Part shown: piece after piece, positions 34,712 through 42,476 of the stretch
Numbering within the stretch: the stretch's first letter is position 1
Layout of the letters: every line of letters begins with the position of its first letter
Source: Vibrio bivalvicida
Lineage (GTDB): Bacteria > Pseudomonadota > Gammaproteobacteria > Enterobacterales > Vibrionaceae
Assembly: GCF_001399455.2 (NCBI RefSeq)
Contig: NZ_LLEI02000014.1
Span: forward strand, 1-64,000
DNA length: 64,000 nucleotides
Reading direction: 5' to 3'
Position numbers and translations under genes: made by a program
Notes under the pieces: model-generated
The model's database searches: none
Told to the model about the DNA's origin: nothing
The model's input: only the letters and a program-made list of their open reading frames with translations

Positions 34712-37138
34712 CTATGCAGTTAGATCATCACGGTACAATTCGTTCTCAAGCTCTTTTATTGCTTGTTGGTACTTATCGAGCCCACCAAATATGTTTCGTC
34801 GTATCTGAGTCTTACTACCAAGCTGGTCAAACGGTGGAAGTTCTAATATTTTCGGATTTTCAATATCTTGAACACCATGTTGGGCAAACTTATCAACCAA
34901 AGCTTCAAGCACTAACTTCGCTTGTTCACCATATTTACCAAACACATCACGTTTTTTCACATTGTTGGCGCGCTCTTTTCGCGTCAATGGTTTTTGGTTG
35001 AAGGCGACATGAGCCACTAAGTCGAACACATCCAACTCGTCACCGTTAGGAATCGCTTGCTGCAACAATTCTAGTTTAATTCCGTGCTCCGCTAGCTCTT
35101 CAACAATCGCCTGCTTTCGATCGCTATCATTCCAACGTTTTAAAAAGTCGGAAAGTGTACCAAAATTCTCTTTGACTGACTGCTCTATTTGGCCTTTGAG
35201 AAGCACTCGGTAGTCTTCAGTAATGAGTTTTCCATCAGTATCTAGATACTGTGACCTTTCTGCAGCTAAATCTACATCAACATCGTCAATTACGAACTTC
35301 TTACGAGGCTCTTTCGGATCGTCAGGGTCTTCTGGAGGATCTGGAAAGTCTGGTTCTGGTCCATCACCATCATCTTCTATCGTTGGAACATCTTCTGGAG
35401 GAACCACTGGCTCATCCGGTTCTGGTTCATACACAATTACTGGCTCGCCATCGAACTCAGGATCAGAAAAAAGCCTAGTCGCCCCTTTAAAGTCCATAAT
35501 GGTAAAGTAGAGTTTGTTATAGTCTTCTCTTAATCGGGTTCCTCGCCCTATGATTTGTTTAAACTCAGTCATAGAGTTTATGTTCTGATCAAGAACAATT
35601 AGCTTGCACGTTTTCGCATCGACGCCTGTGGTTAGTAACTTTGATGTTGTAGCGATGACGGGGTAAGGCTCATCATTATCAATAAAATAGGAAAGTTGGG
35701 CTTTACCTTCATTATCATCACCCGTAATACGCATGACATAACGTCTGTTGCTTGCTGCCGCTGGGATAAGCTTCACCAACTCTTGCCTCATTCTTTCTGC
35801 ATGATCTTGCTCGTCACAGAAGATGATGGTTTTGGCCATGGGGTCAGTTGAGCTTAAATATTCCCATACCTTTCGGGCTACAAATCGGGTTCTTTTTTCA
35901 AGCACTAGATTCCGATCAAAATCCTTTGTGTTGTACTGCCTTTGCTCTACTTCCTGACCATATTTGTCTGTCTTGCCTTTCTCAGGTGTGTAACCGAGGG
36001 CGTCAACATTAGATGCAATACGAATCACTTTGTAAGGAGCCAGAAAACCATCTTCTATACCCTGTTTTAACGAATAGGTATAAATGGGTTCACCAAAATA
36101 CTTAAAGTTAAATTCAGGATTGATGATCTGCCCGTCGACTGGTTTTACTTCTTTAGGTGTAGCTGTCAAACCGATGTGAGTAGCACTGTCAAAGTACTTA
36201 AGGATCTCATGCCAAGCAGAGTCTTCTCGAGCGCTACCTCGGTGACACTCATCTATTACAACTAAGTCGAAAAAGTCTCTTGGAAACTGCTTGTAGATTT
36301 GCTTCCACTCTTCTTTCCCTGTGACGGCCTGATATAGGGCCAAGTAGATCTCATAGCTTTTCTTAGCTTGTCTGTTTGTTACCTTATGCATGAACTCGCC
36401 AAAAGGAGCAAAATCTTGCTGCATAGTTTGATCAACAAGAATATTCCTATCAGCTAAAAACAAGATCCGCTTTTTTGCCTTAGCTTTCCAAAGACGCCAA
36501 ATAATCTGAAATGCGGTGTAAGTTTTTCCTGTACCAGTTGCCATAACTAACAGAATACGTGATTGTTCTTTAGCAATAGCTTCTAGAGTGCGATTGATTG
36601 CTACACGTTGATAGTACCTAGGTTCCTTACCGGTGCCGTCCGTATAGTACGGCTGTTCGATTATCTTTTGAGCTTGCGTCGTTTCAATACCTTTCCACTG
36701 CTGATAGATAGGCCAAAGTTGGTCTAACGTTGGAAACTCATCCAAGGTTAGCTCGCGTACTACAGGTAGTGTTAATCCCGTACGATCATGGAGTAAAAAA
36801 GCATCACCATTACTACTTATCGCAAATGGAGCATCAAGCATCTCGGCATAATTGAGGGCCTGTTGCATGCCATGCCCCACTGAATAAGAATTTTTTTTAG
36901 CTTCAATAACAGCTATCGGCAAGTTTGGTTTGGCGTACAAAACATAATCAGCTCGCTTAGGACCACCTTTCTTTTCAGGATTCTTGATTCGTGCTGCAAG
37001 TTTGCCACGAACCATTACGCGCCCATCAGTAAGGTTTACCTCTTCACGAAACTGATGTTGCTTCCATTCCGCTTTTTCTATCGAAGGTGTAATGTACTTA
37101 GTGCATATATCTCTTTCCGAGAGCGATTTTTTGTCCAT
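34712..37138 (-). CDS. hsdR: Type I restriction endonuclease subunit HsdR
   Basis: 808 residues. The N-terminal nuclease has the PD-ExK triad (Asp64, Glu79, Lys81 in VIEAKK). SF2 translocase motifs follow: Walker A MATGTGKT (199-206), DECH (296-299), TATP (325-328) and a motif VI IIGRGTRLRED. An acidic Pro/Asp-rich linker (about 550-600) precedes the C-terminal domain that docks on the methyltransferase. It is EcoR124-like in length and layout. Starts 28 bp after the mrr gene and ends 27 bp before hsdM. Confidence 0.93.
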   Translation of the reverse strand: MDKKSLSERDICTKYITPSIEKAEWKQHQFREEVNLTDGRVMVRGKLAARIKNPEKKGGPKRADYVLYAKPNLPIAVIEAKKNSYSVGHGMQQALNYAEMLDAPFAISSNGDAFLLHDRTGLTLPVVRELTLDEFPTLDQLWPIYQQWKGIETTQAQKIIEQPYYTDGTGKEPRYYQRVAINRTLEAIAKEQSRILLVMATGTGKTYTAFQIIWRLWKAKAKKRILFLADRNILVDQTMQQDFAPFGEFMHKVTNRQAKKSYEIYLALYQAVTGKEEWKQIYKQFPRDFFDLVVIDECHRGSAREDSAWHEILKYFDSATHIGLTATPKEVKPVDGQIINPEFNFKYFGEPIYTYSLKQGIEDGFLAPYKVIRIASNVDALGYTPEKGKTDKYGQEVEQRQYNTKDFDRNLVLEKRTRFVARKVWEYLSSTDPMAKTIIFCDEQDHAERMRQELVKLIPAAASNRRYVMRITGDDNEGKAQLSYFIDNDEPYPVIATTSKLLTTGVDAKTCKLIVLDQNINSMTEFKQIIGRGTRLREDYNKLYFTIMDFKGATRLFSDPEFDGEPVIVYEPEPDEPVVPPEDVPTIEDDGDGPEPDFPDPPEDPDDPKEPRKKFVIDDVDVDLAAERSQYLDTDGKLITEDYRVLLKGQIEQSVKENFGTLSDFLKRWNDSDRKQAIVEELAEHGIKLELLQQAIPNGDELDVFDLVAHVAFNQKPLTRKERANNVKKRDVFGKYGEQAKLVLEALVDKFAQHGVQDIENPKILELPPFDQLGSKTQIRRNIFGGLDKYQQAIKELENELYRDDLTA

Positions 37139-37166
37139 ACTTTTTACACTCCAAACCTAACCATTT

Positions 37167-38072
37167 TTAACCTTCAAAAAACTCTTCATCAATCCGCTTG
37201 ATATGTAAAACCTGCTCATCTCGGCTACCAATGTTGTAGCGCAGCATCAGCTTAGCCAACTCTTTACCATTGATAAGCACTATGCGCATACCTAGGTCTT
37301 TGGCTGTTTGAATAGCTGATGAGGTAAATTCGGATGTGGTAATGAAAATACCTTTTTGTGCTTTCTTCAGATTAAGCGCACCAAAGAAGTCTCGGATTTC
37401 ACCAGCGCCAACATTGTTGCCATCAGCATAACGCTTGGCCTGGATGTAAACCTGATCAACACCAAGAGGGTCTTGATTAATCACGCCATCTACACCGTTA
37501 TCACCACTCTTTCCTAGCGTATGGGCCATACCCTCATCGCTTCCGCCATAGCCCATTGCGAGTAGCAGGTCGATCAACAGTTGTTCAAAAAAGGCTGGAG
37601 ACACTTTACGTGTTCGAGACAAGATGTCTGAGGCTAACGCGTCGTTAATCTGTTTGTAAGCAGCTCTTAGTACTTCATCTGGTGTCGCATCATTGTCAGA
37701 CACAGTTGTTTCTTCGACTTTTTCTGAATCATCGTTCTTTTGCTTGGTGAACGCATTGAAGTCATCAAAACGTTTAAGGTATTGGTTATTGATCTCTTCG
37801 CCACTGTTTAGAGCATCTTGCCCCAACTCTGTTATCACGAAATGACCACGCCTTGTTGAATCCAAAAGCCCAGCTTTCGCAAGATAGGTTTTGGCCCATC
37901 CGACGCGATTTGTAAAAGCTGCTTGTCGTCCACTGGGAAGAAGCTCTGTTCTCTCGTCTTCTGACAGATTGAATTGCTCCGCTAGCAAGCCTACAACGTT
38001 GCTGAGCTTAACTTCTTCATTCTTCGCAGCCTCTAACACTGGCTTCATTAAATCCTGATAACTTGGAAGCAC
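37167..38072 (-). CDS. mrr: Mrr-type restriction endonuclease
   Basis: 301 residues: N-terminal winged-helix Mrr_N domain (1-95), an acidic linker, and C-terminal Mrr_cat nuclease (160-295) with active residues Asp195 (NGVDGVI), Gln211 and Lys213 (YIQAKRY). Mrr cleaves DNA carrying foreign methylation, a Type IV role. Start is GTG at 38072 with an AGGG-type ribosome site. It is the first gene of the R-M operon and lies 80 bp after the XRE regulator stop on the same strand. Confidence 0.88.
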   Translation of the reverse strand: MLPSYQDLMKPVLEAAKNEEVKLSNVVGLLAEQFNLSEDERTELLPSGRQAAFTNRVGWAKTYLAKAGLLDSTRRGHFVITELGQDALNSGEEINNQYLKRFDDFNAFTKQKNDDSEKVEETTVSDNDATPDEVLRAAYKQINDALASDILSRTRKVSPAFFEQLLIDLLLAMGYGGSDEGMAHTLGKSGDNGVDGVINQDPLGVDQVYIQAKRYADGNNVGAGEIRDFFGALNLKKAQKGIFITTSEFTSSAIQTAKDLGMRIVLINGKELAKLMLRYNIGSRDEQVLHIKRIDEEFFEG

Positions 38073-38116
38073 TACACACCCTAACCATTTTGACTTTTAA
38101 TTTCGGCAATATACCA

Positions 38117-38144
38117 GGATATACAATCAGTTACATTGATATCC
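38117..38144. promoter_or_regulatory. inverted repeat before mrr
   Basis: GGATAT (38117-38122) and ATATCC (38139-38144) form an inverted repeat 45-72 bp upstream of the mrr start, within the 80-bp gap after the XRE gene. A candidate operator for the R-M operon, supported only by symmetry and position. Confidence 0.3.
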
Positions 38145-38151
38145 GTTACGT

Positions 38152-38541
38152 TTATTTGGACTTACCAGCCAATCCAATTATTAATGCTCCCAAGGCCGCT
38201 CCCGCAATGAAAGTACCGACATTGCTCCCCCCTTCAGACTTAGCTTTTGTGGCGTTACCTCTAGGTTGGGCTTGAACAGACACCTGTTCACTTTCCTTGA
38301 GATTATTAACGGTATTCACAACCGAATTAAAAAGTTCATCTGGATCAATACCAAGAGCTTTAGCACATTCAAACATCTGATCAACAGAGAACGTTGACTT
38401 TCCTGATTCCAAACGACTATAGCTAGCTTGTGAGAGCCCCATTTTTTCAGCTAATACGCTCTGCTCTATGCCTAGTTCTTTGCGCTTATTCGCGACGACC
38501 ACACCCAGAATCGACGAGTAAGAAACCATTTTATCTTGCAT
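38152..38541 (-). CDS. XRE-family regulator with hydrophobic tail
   Basis: About 129 residues from the ATG at 38541, chosen for the GGTGG five bases upstream. Residues 10-70 form a Cro/CI helix-turn-helix (LGIEQSVLAEKMGLSQASYSRLESGKST). The C-terminus is a glycine-rich hydrophobic segment (GTFIAGAALGALIIGLAG) that could span or associate with the membrane, unusual for a small XRE protein. It is the probable regulator of the restriction operon and of the divergent LRAT-like gene; symmetric operators lie between them. Confidence 0.82.
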   Translation of the reverse strand: MQDKMVSYSSILGVVVANKRKELGIEQSVLAEKMGLSQASYSRLESGKSTFSVDQMFECAKALGIDPDELFNSVVNTVNNLKESEQVSVQAQPRGNATKAKSEGGSNVGTFIAGAALGALIIGLAGKSK

Positions 38542-38564
38542 TTTTACCACCAATAACTAAATAA

Positions 38565-38623
38565 CACTTGATCAATTAAGTGCATAGGTATAACTTAAAC
38601 GAATTAATATACGCTTTACGTAT
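38565..38623. promoter_or_regulatory. two symmetric sites between the XRE and LRAT-like genes
   Basis: CACTTGATCAATTAAGTG (38565-38582) is an imperfect 18-bp palindrome with CACTT/AAGTG arms, and ATACG-CTTTA-CGTAT (38609-38623) is a perfect inverted repeat with a 5-bp spacer. Both lie in the divergent region and are candidate XRE operators. Confidence 0.4.
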
Positions 38624-38672
38624 TTTAACATTAATTTTGAATACACTTACTTTAAATCAAAAAGGGGAAATT

Positions 38673-39134
38673 ATGAATAGTAATCTTAGTATTGGTGACC
38701 TACTTTATCGTTCAAAGCTGCTGGTAGAGCATGCCGGAATCTACCTAGGTAAAGGGCGAGTACTTCACAACTCGCCAGATGGCAACGTAGAAATTTGTGC
38801 CTTAGAAGAGTACGCGAATGGAAAACCAATCAAGGTAGTCTTAAGTCACCTATGTGACGAAAAGAAAAATGAACTGTTCAACCAAGCAGAGCAATTGATT
38901 AAGAAAGCGAGAAAATATGGGGTGTTAGATAATAACTGTGAGCATTTAGCCTCTACAGTACTACACGGCAAACCATCAAGTGAGCAGTTACAGGGGGCGG
39001 GCCTTGGCGCTGTTGCAGGCTTACTTTTGTCTCACTACAACCAATCGAAAAACTCTTTGCTGTATATTTTAGCTGGTGGTCTTATTGGGTGTATGGCCGT
39101 CAATGCAGCTCGTAAATACGATTGTGTGGTTTAA
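38673..39134 (+). CDS. LRAT/NlpC-P60-superfamily protein
   Basis: 153 residues from an ATG with AGGGG upstream; the long open frame before it is not coding. The N-terminal 95 residues have the LRAT-type circularly permuted NlpC/P60 pattern: HAGIYLG (His20), LHNSP (His32) and NNCEHLA with the likely nucleophile Cys89. Such proteins act as thiol acyltransferases or hydrolases. The C-terminus is a glycine-rich hydrophobic stretch (GAGLGAVAGLLL, then LYILAGGLIGC) like the tail of the divergent XRE protein. Function unknown; possibly a phage-defence or membrane-linked enzyme. Confidence 0.75.
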   Translation: MNSNLSIGDLLYRSKLLVEHAGIYLGKGRVLHNSPDGNVEICALEEYANGKPIKVVLSHLCDEKKNELFNQAEQLIKKARKYGVLDNNCEHLASTVLHGKPSSEQLQGAGLGAVAGLLLSHYNQSKNSLLYILAGGLIGCMAVNAARKYDCVV

Positions 39135-39336
39135 ATGAAAAGGAGTGGGACATTTCAAACCCTACTCCTTTCCTACTCAATCAGTTCAAAAAAAATGCCT
39201 ACAAATGTACCGAAAACAAGGGTGTTACCTGCCCGGTGACACCATACTACTCGCGGATGCAGTTATCTCGTTTAATACAACTATTACCAAGATGTATCCA
39301 TTTCAGGAGTATTTAAGATCTAGTTTCATTTTCAAA

Positions 39337-40356
39337 TTAGGCTGTTGTTATGGCATCGACAACCGTAGCAGGTCTCCCTGATATGAAAGCCGCTTTTACG
39401 CTAAGATCGACAATACAAGGGAAGTTCATCTCTGCAAGTTGTGGCAACAATACTTCATCAAAATAGAGGCTTTGTACTTCATAACCACCATTTGCGCGCA
39501 CTGTATAATTGGCCGTAGAATTCGAACGAATAGGGTTAGTTACATGGAGCATCGAGAAATCAAAGTTCCGTGCTTTTTTACGTGAGTAGCCATGCGCTGA
39601 GTTATAACCGAGTAGGAGCATCTGGTTTTGTTTGAGGGCAATACGAGTGTTCTGATTGCTCGCCTCTTGTTCCTCTAGTACAGCGAATCGCATTCGCTCA
39701 TTGATTATCGAGATTTCAAATTCAAGTTCGTTTTGTAGTCTAGCTTCTAGCTGTTCGATAATTGGATGGTAAATCCATTGTCTCGGCGCTTGTTCAATTA
39801 CGCTGGCCGTCAACGATTCTAGTGGTTCCATTAAGTCGAGCTCAGAGACATAAATCGCCATCATCGGAACACCTAAGCGCTTCACCTTCTCCAGCTTTTC
39901 TTCAGACACATCATTAGTCACCACAATTTCAATAAACACCTTCTGCTGGTGGTCAATCAATCCAGTAACATCAGGGATAAACTCCCTTTCACTTTGCTCT
40001 AATATAATCTCAGAAAACATCAACAGTTCCGGGGCTTGCGTTTCATGTTTGGCATGTTCTATACCAGCCAGATCAAGTTGATGGCAAAACACTGTTAGCT
40101 CTGGTGACAAAATACGCTTTTCTCTCTCAACAATGTGCTTGCAGATTTTGTGCAAAACGCTCTCACTGCATTCGTTACTGTCCATCGTATGATGAGCAAA
40201 ATGGTGTTGTTTCACTTCCCCTTTTTTGGCCACTAGCTTATCGCCACAACCTATACAAGAACACTCACACGCTAGCCCACTTTCTACTTGTTCGATATGA
40301 ACCAGTTGGTCGTTCATTAAGCCGTATGCGCAGATATTTTTTTCTAAATGACTCAT
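39337..40356 (-). CDS. CoiA-like nuclease-family protein
   Basis: 339 residues. N-terminal zinc-binding pattern CIGCGDKLVAKKGEVKQHHFAHH (Cys34, Cys37, HHFAHH at 51-56) followed by a nuclease-like domain (about 100-165) with FIPDVTGLI and VFIEIVVTND, the CoiA/PD-(D/E)XK layout. CoiA is a competence-associated protein in Gram-positive bacteria; in gammaproteobacteria such proteins are uncharacterised and often in accessory regions. The C-terminal half has no recognised domain. A stand-alone gene, convergent with the LRAT-like gene across 200 bp that show no other feature. Confidence 0.65.
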   Translation of the reverse strand: MSHLEKNICAYGLMNDQLVHIEQVESGLACECSCIGCGDKLVAKKGEVKQHHFAHHTMDSNECSESVLHKICKHIVEREKRILSPELTVFCHQLDLAGIEHAKHETQAPELLMFSEIILEQSEREFIPDVTGLIDHQQKVFIEIVVTNDVSEEKLEKVKRLGVPMMAIYVSELDLMEPLESLTASVIEQAPRQWIYHPIIEQLEARLQNELEFEISIINERMRFAVLEEQEASNQNTRIALKQNQMLLLGYNSAHGYSRKKARNFDFSMLHVTNPIRSNSTANYTVRANGGYEVQSLYFDEVLLPQLAEMNFPCIVDLSVKAAFISGRPATVVDAITTA

Positions 40357-40510
40357 GTTTATCTCCGACTTTCGTTTCTATTTTCTTAAGTAAATAAGAG
40401 GAACTCCCTCTAGAACGAAAACATCTTCATCTAAAAAAGTGCGTTGAAACAGAGCATTACCTTTCAATACTAGGTAATATTAGGTTCATGAATGCATACG
40501 AGACTTGATA

Positions 40511-41530
40511 ATGAAAAGCAGTGTTGATGAAATTAAAGCGGCTATGGCGGTAACAGAACAGTTTTGGGACGAATATACCCATCAAGATAGAAATCACATG
40601 TTTTGGCATGTTTTCCACGCTATCGTTCTTTTAGTAAAAGAGAGCCCCTCTCTAGAAGCAGGGAAAACTGAAGAATGCTATTTCACATCGAGTGAACTTG
40701 CCGAAAAAACGGCTTATCTATCGAGCAAGAAACTCTCCATTTTTAGTAGTTCTCGATTAAATTCAGAATTTAAAATTCTAACTCAACGATTGGATGAGCT
40801 TTATCCTTCTTTAGAACGTGTCGCTAGTGAACTTGGTGTAGATGTGATTCCAGCAATACACAAGGAATCCAATTCAGGCGGGCAAGGAAAACAATCGATT
40901 TATCGGTTATGCGTGAACAAAATTGAGCCCAACAAAACTCAAAATACCGTAAAAAAAAGTACTGATGAAGTTCTCACAAGTTCTGATGTCATCGACTATC
41001 ACCTAGAGTCTCTGCCTAAACTCCCTGTTTGGACTCGTTGGTTGCACAATGTTGATATGGATAAGCATCGCTGGAAGATACTATTGTTTACTGCTAGCCC
41101 TGTGATCCTGGTCGTATTGTGTTCAGCATCTTTCTACCTCTCACTTGCGGAGCTAATGACACCAAATTTTCTCGGAACACTTTTGGGTTTAACGGCGATA
41201 TACGTCACCATCTTTTTATTATTCTTTAGGTATCTAATAGACGCGCTCAACAATAACATTACGACCCTTCCGGACATCATGCTTCCCTTAAGCCTGAAGT
41301 CAGCGCTGCTGCATTACGAACTAAAGGAACCTGGAAGTAAGGAAGGCCGCCTTAAACGTTTGACCATCAAAGTCTATAAAGCGAAATGTCCGATATGCGG
41401 TTACAGGGTAGATATTAAATCAATAGGTTTACCATTTCGTTCACGACTAATTGGCATCTGCGACAATAACCCGCTAGAGCATAGATACAGCTTTGATTTT
41501 ACAACTAAAAAGGGTTCAAAGCTGATCTAA
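40511..41530 (+). CDS. unknown two-TM protein with C-terminal zinc ribbon
   Basis: About 339 residues from the ATG at 40511 (an in-frame TTG lies at 40505). A soluble N-terminal region (1-180) is followed by two membrane segments (about 185-208 and 218-243) and a C-terminal cytoplasmic domain with Cys-Pro-Ile-Cys near residue 295 and a further Cys about 25 residues on, probably a zinc ribbon. I recognise no family. It precedes tRNA-Ser and shares a two-way terminator with it. Confidence 0.7.
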   Translation: MKSSVDEIKAAMAVTEQFWDEYTHQDRNHMFWHVFHAIVLLVKESPSLEAGKTEECYFTSSELAEKTAYLSSKKLSIFSSSRLNSEFKILTQRLDELYPSLERVASELGVDVIPAIHKESNSGGQGKQSIYRLCVNKIEPNKTQNTVKKSTDEVLTSSDVIDYHLESLPKLPVWTRWLHNVDMDKHRWKILLFTASPVILVVLCSASFYLSLAELMTPNFLGTLLGLTAIYVTIFLLFFRYLIDALNNNITTLPDIMLPLSLKSALLHYELKEPGSKEGRLKRLTIKVYKAKCPICGYRVDIKSIGLPFRSRLIGICDNNPLEHRYSFDFTTKKGSKLI

Positions 41531-41536
41531 AACGAA

Positions 41537-41564
41537 AAAGCCCCAGCATTTCTGCTGGGGCTTT
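41537..41564. terminator. bidirectional terminator between the zinc-ribbon gene and tRNA-Ser
   Basis: AGCCCCAGC/GCTGGGGCT stem with an ATTTCT loop and A/T runs at both ends. It follows the zinc-ribbon gene on the plus strand and the tRNA on the minus strand. Confidence 0.8.
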
Positions 41565-41570
41565 AGAATG

Positions 41571-41658
41571 TGGCGGTGAGTGAGAGATTCGAACTCTCGA
41601 TACGTTGCCGTATACACACTTTCCAGGCGTGCTCCTTCAGCCACTCGGACAACTCACC
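41571..41658 (-). tRNA. tRNA-Ser(GGA)
   Basis: 88-nt class II tRNA. The minus-strand sequence begins GGTGAGTTGTCCGAGTGGCT and ends CTCACCGCCA with encoded CCA. The anticodon loop is CTGGAAA (anticodon GGA) and a long variable arm with a TATACGGCAACGTAT-type stem is present, as in E. coli serW/serX. It forms the right edge of the accessory island; serine tRNAs are common integration sites. Confidence 0.97.
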
Positions 41659-41803
41659 GAATCAAATTGTGGTTGGTTTCGTTAACCAACGAGGCGCTAA
41701 TTTAATGATTCTATTGGGTTAGGTCAAGCCTATTCCCTAAAAAAACCGCTCCACTGCTGCTGTTTGGTTACTAACTAGCTAATTCGAACGTGAATCGGCC
41801 AGT

Positions 41804-42253
41804 TTAGGCTTCTTGATAGTAACCAGGAACGCGGAACCACTTACGGCACATATCTAGAAAATAACCGTATAACACGCCCATTCCACAAGAAACTACCGCG
41901 TTAGAAGCAACCGCTGTAATAATCTGATCGGTTGATGCGCCAACGGTAAACAAGATTGCCGCATACACTGGTGATTGGAAAAGCACGTAGGCGACAAGAT
42001 CAGAGATGTTTCTCATTACCCCAGTGTCAGATAAGCGAGCACCTTGGCGTAGCATGAAGTCACGAAACAAACCATAAGGCCACGCGATAGCGATGTTGAC
42101 AGGGATCGATAATGTTCTTGAGGCTAAAGACTGCTCGAAGGTCATACCGGACACAAAAATTTCGATGAACATTCCGGAAATAAAACAAAATACAACCATT
42201 GCAAACGTATCTGCGGCAGCGTTACGAATACAGAAAGGCTCACGAGACTTCAT
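41804..42253 (-). CDS. alaE: L-alanine exporter AlaE
   Basis: 149 residues from the ATG at 42253, which has GAGGT upstream. The protein begins [20 protein letters not shown] and has four predicted membrane segments, matching the AlaE family (inner-membrane L-alanine efflux). No partner genes nearby. Confidence 0.88.
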   Translation of the reverse strand: MKSREPFCIRNAAADTFAMVVFCFISGMFIEIFVSGMTFEQSLASRTLSIPVNIAIAWPYGLFRDFMLRQGARLSDTGVMRNISDLVAYVLFQSPVYAAILFTVGASTDQIITAVASNAVVSCGMGVLYGYFLDMCRKWFRVPGYYQEA

Positions 42254-42476
42254 TTTTACCTCAACACAAATAACTATAAAACAAACCAATAAACAAAACG
42301 AAAAACCAACCCATCAACAGATAGCCAGTCAATATCGCTATTAAAACATTATTTATTCAGTTTTAGATTTCAAAGTTACTTAAGTAAGGTAAATAAACAA
42401 CCAAATTTCGTATTAAAACTAGATTATGTCGCTACAACTCCGACCAAAGGATGATTTTTAAGCAAATTTACGTAAT

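Noticed and set aside
21891..41570. CRISPR array or transposon ends in the island
   Set aside because: No regularly spaced repeats, and no transposase or matching terminal inverted repeats found by eye.
41571..41658. Left-end duplicate of the tRNA-Ser 3' end as an att site
   Set aside because: I looked for the GAGATTCGAACTCTC string near 21.9-26.9 kb and did not find it.
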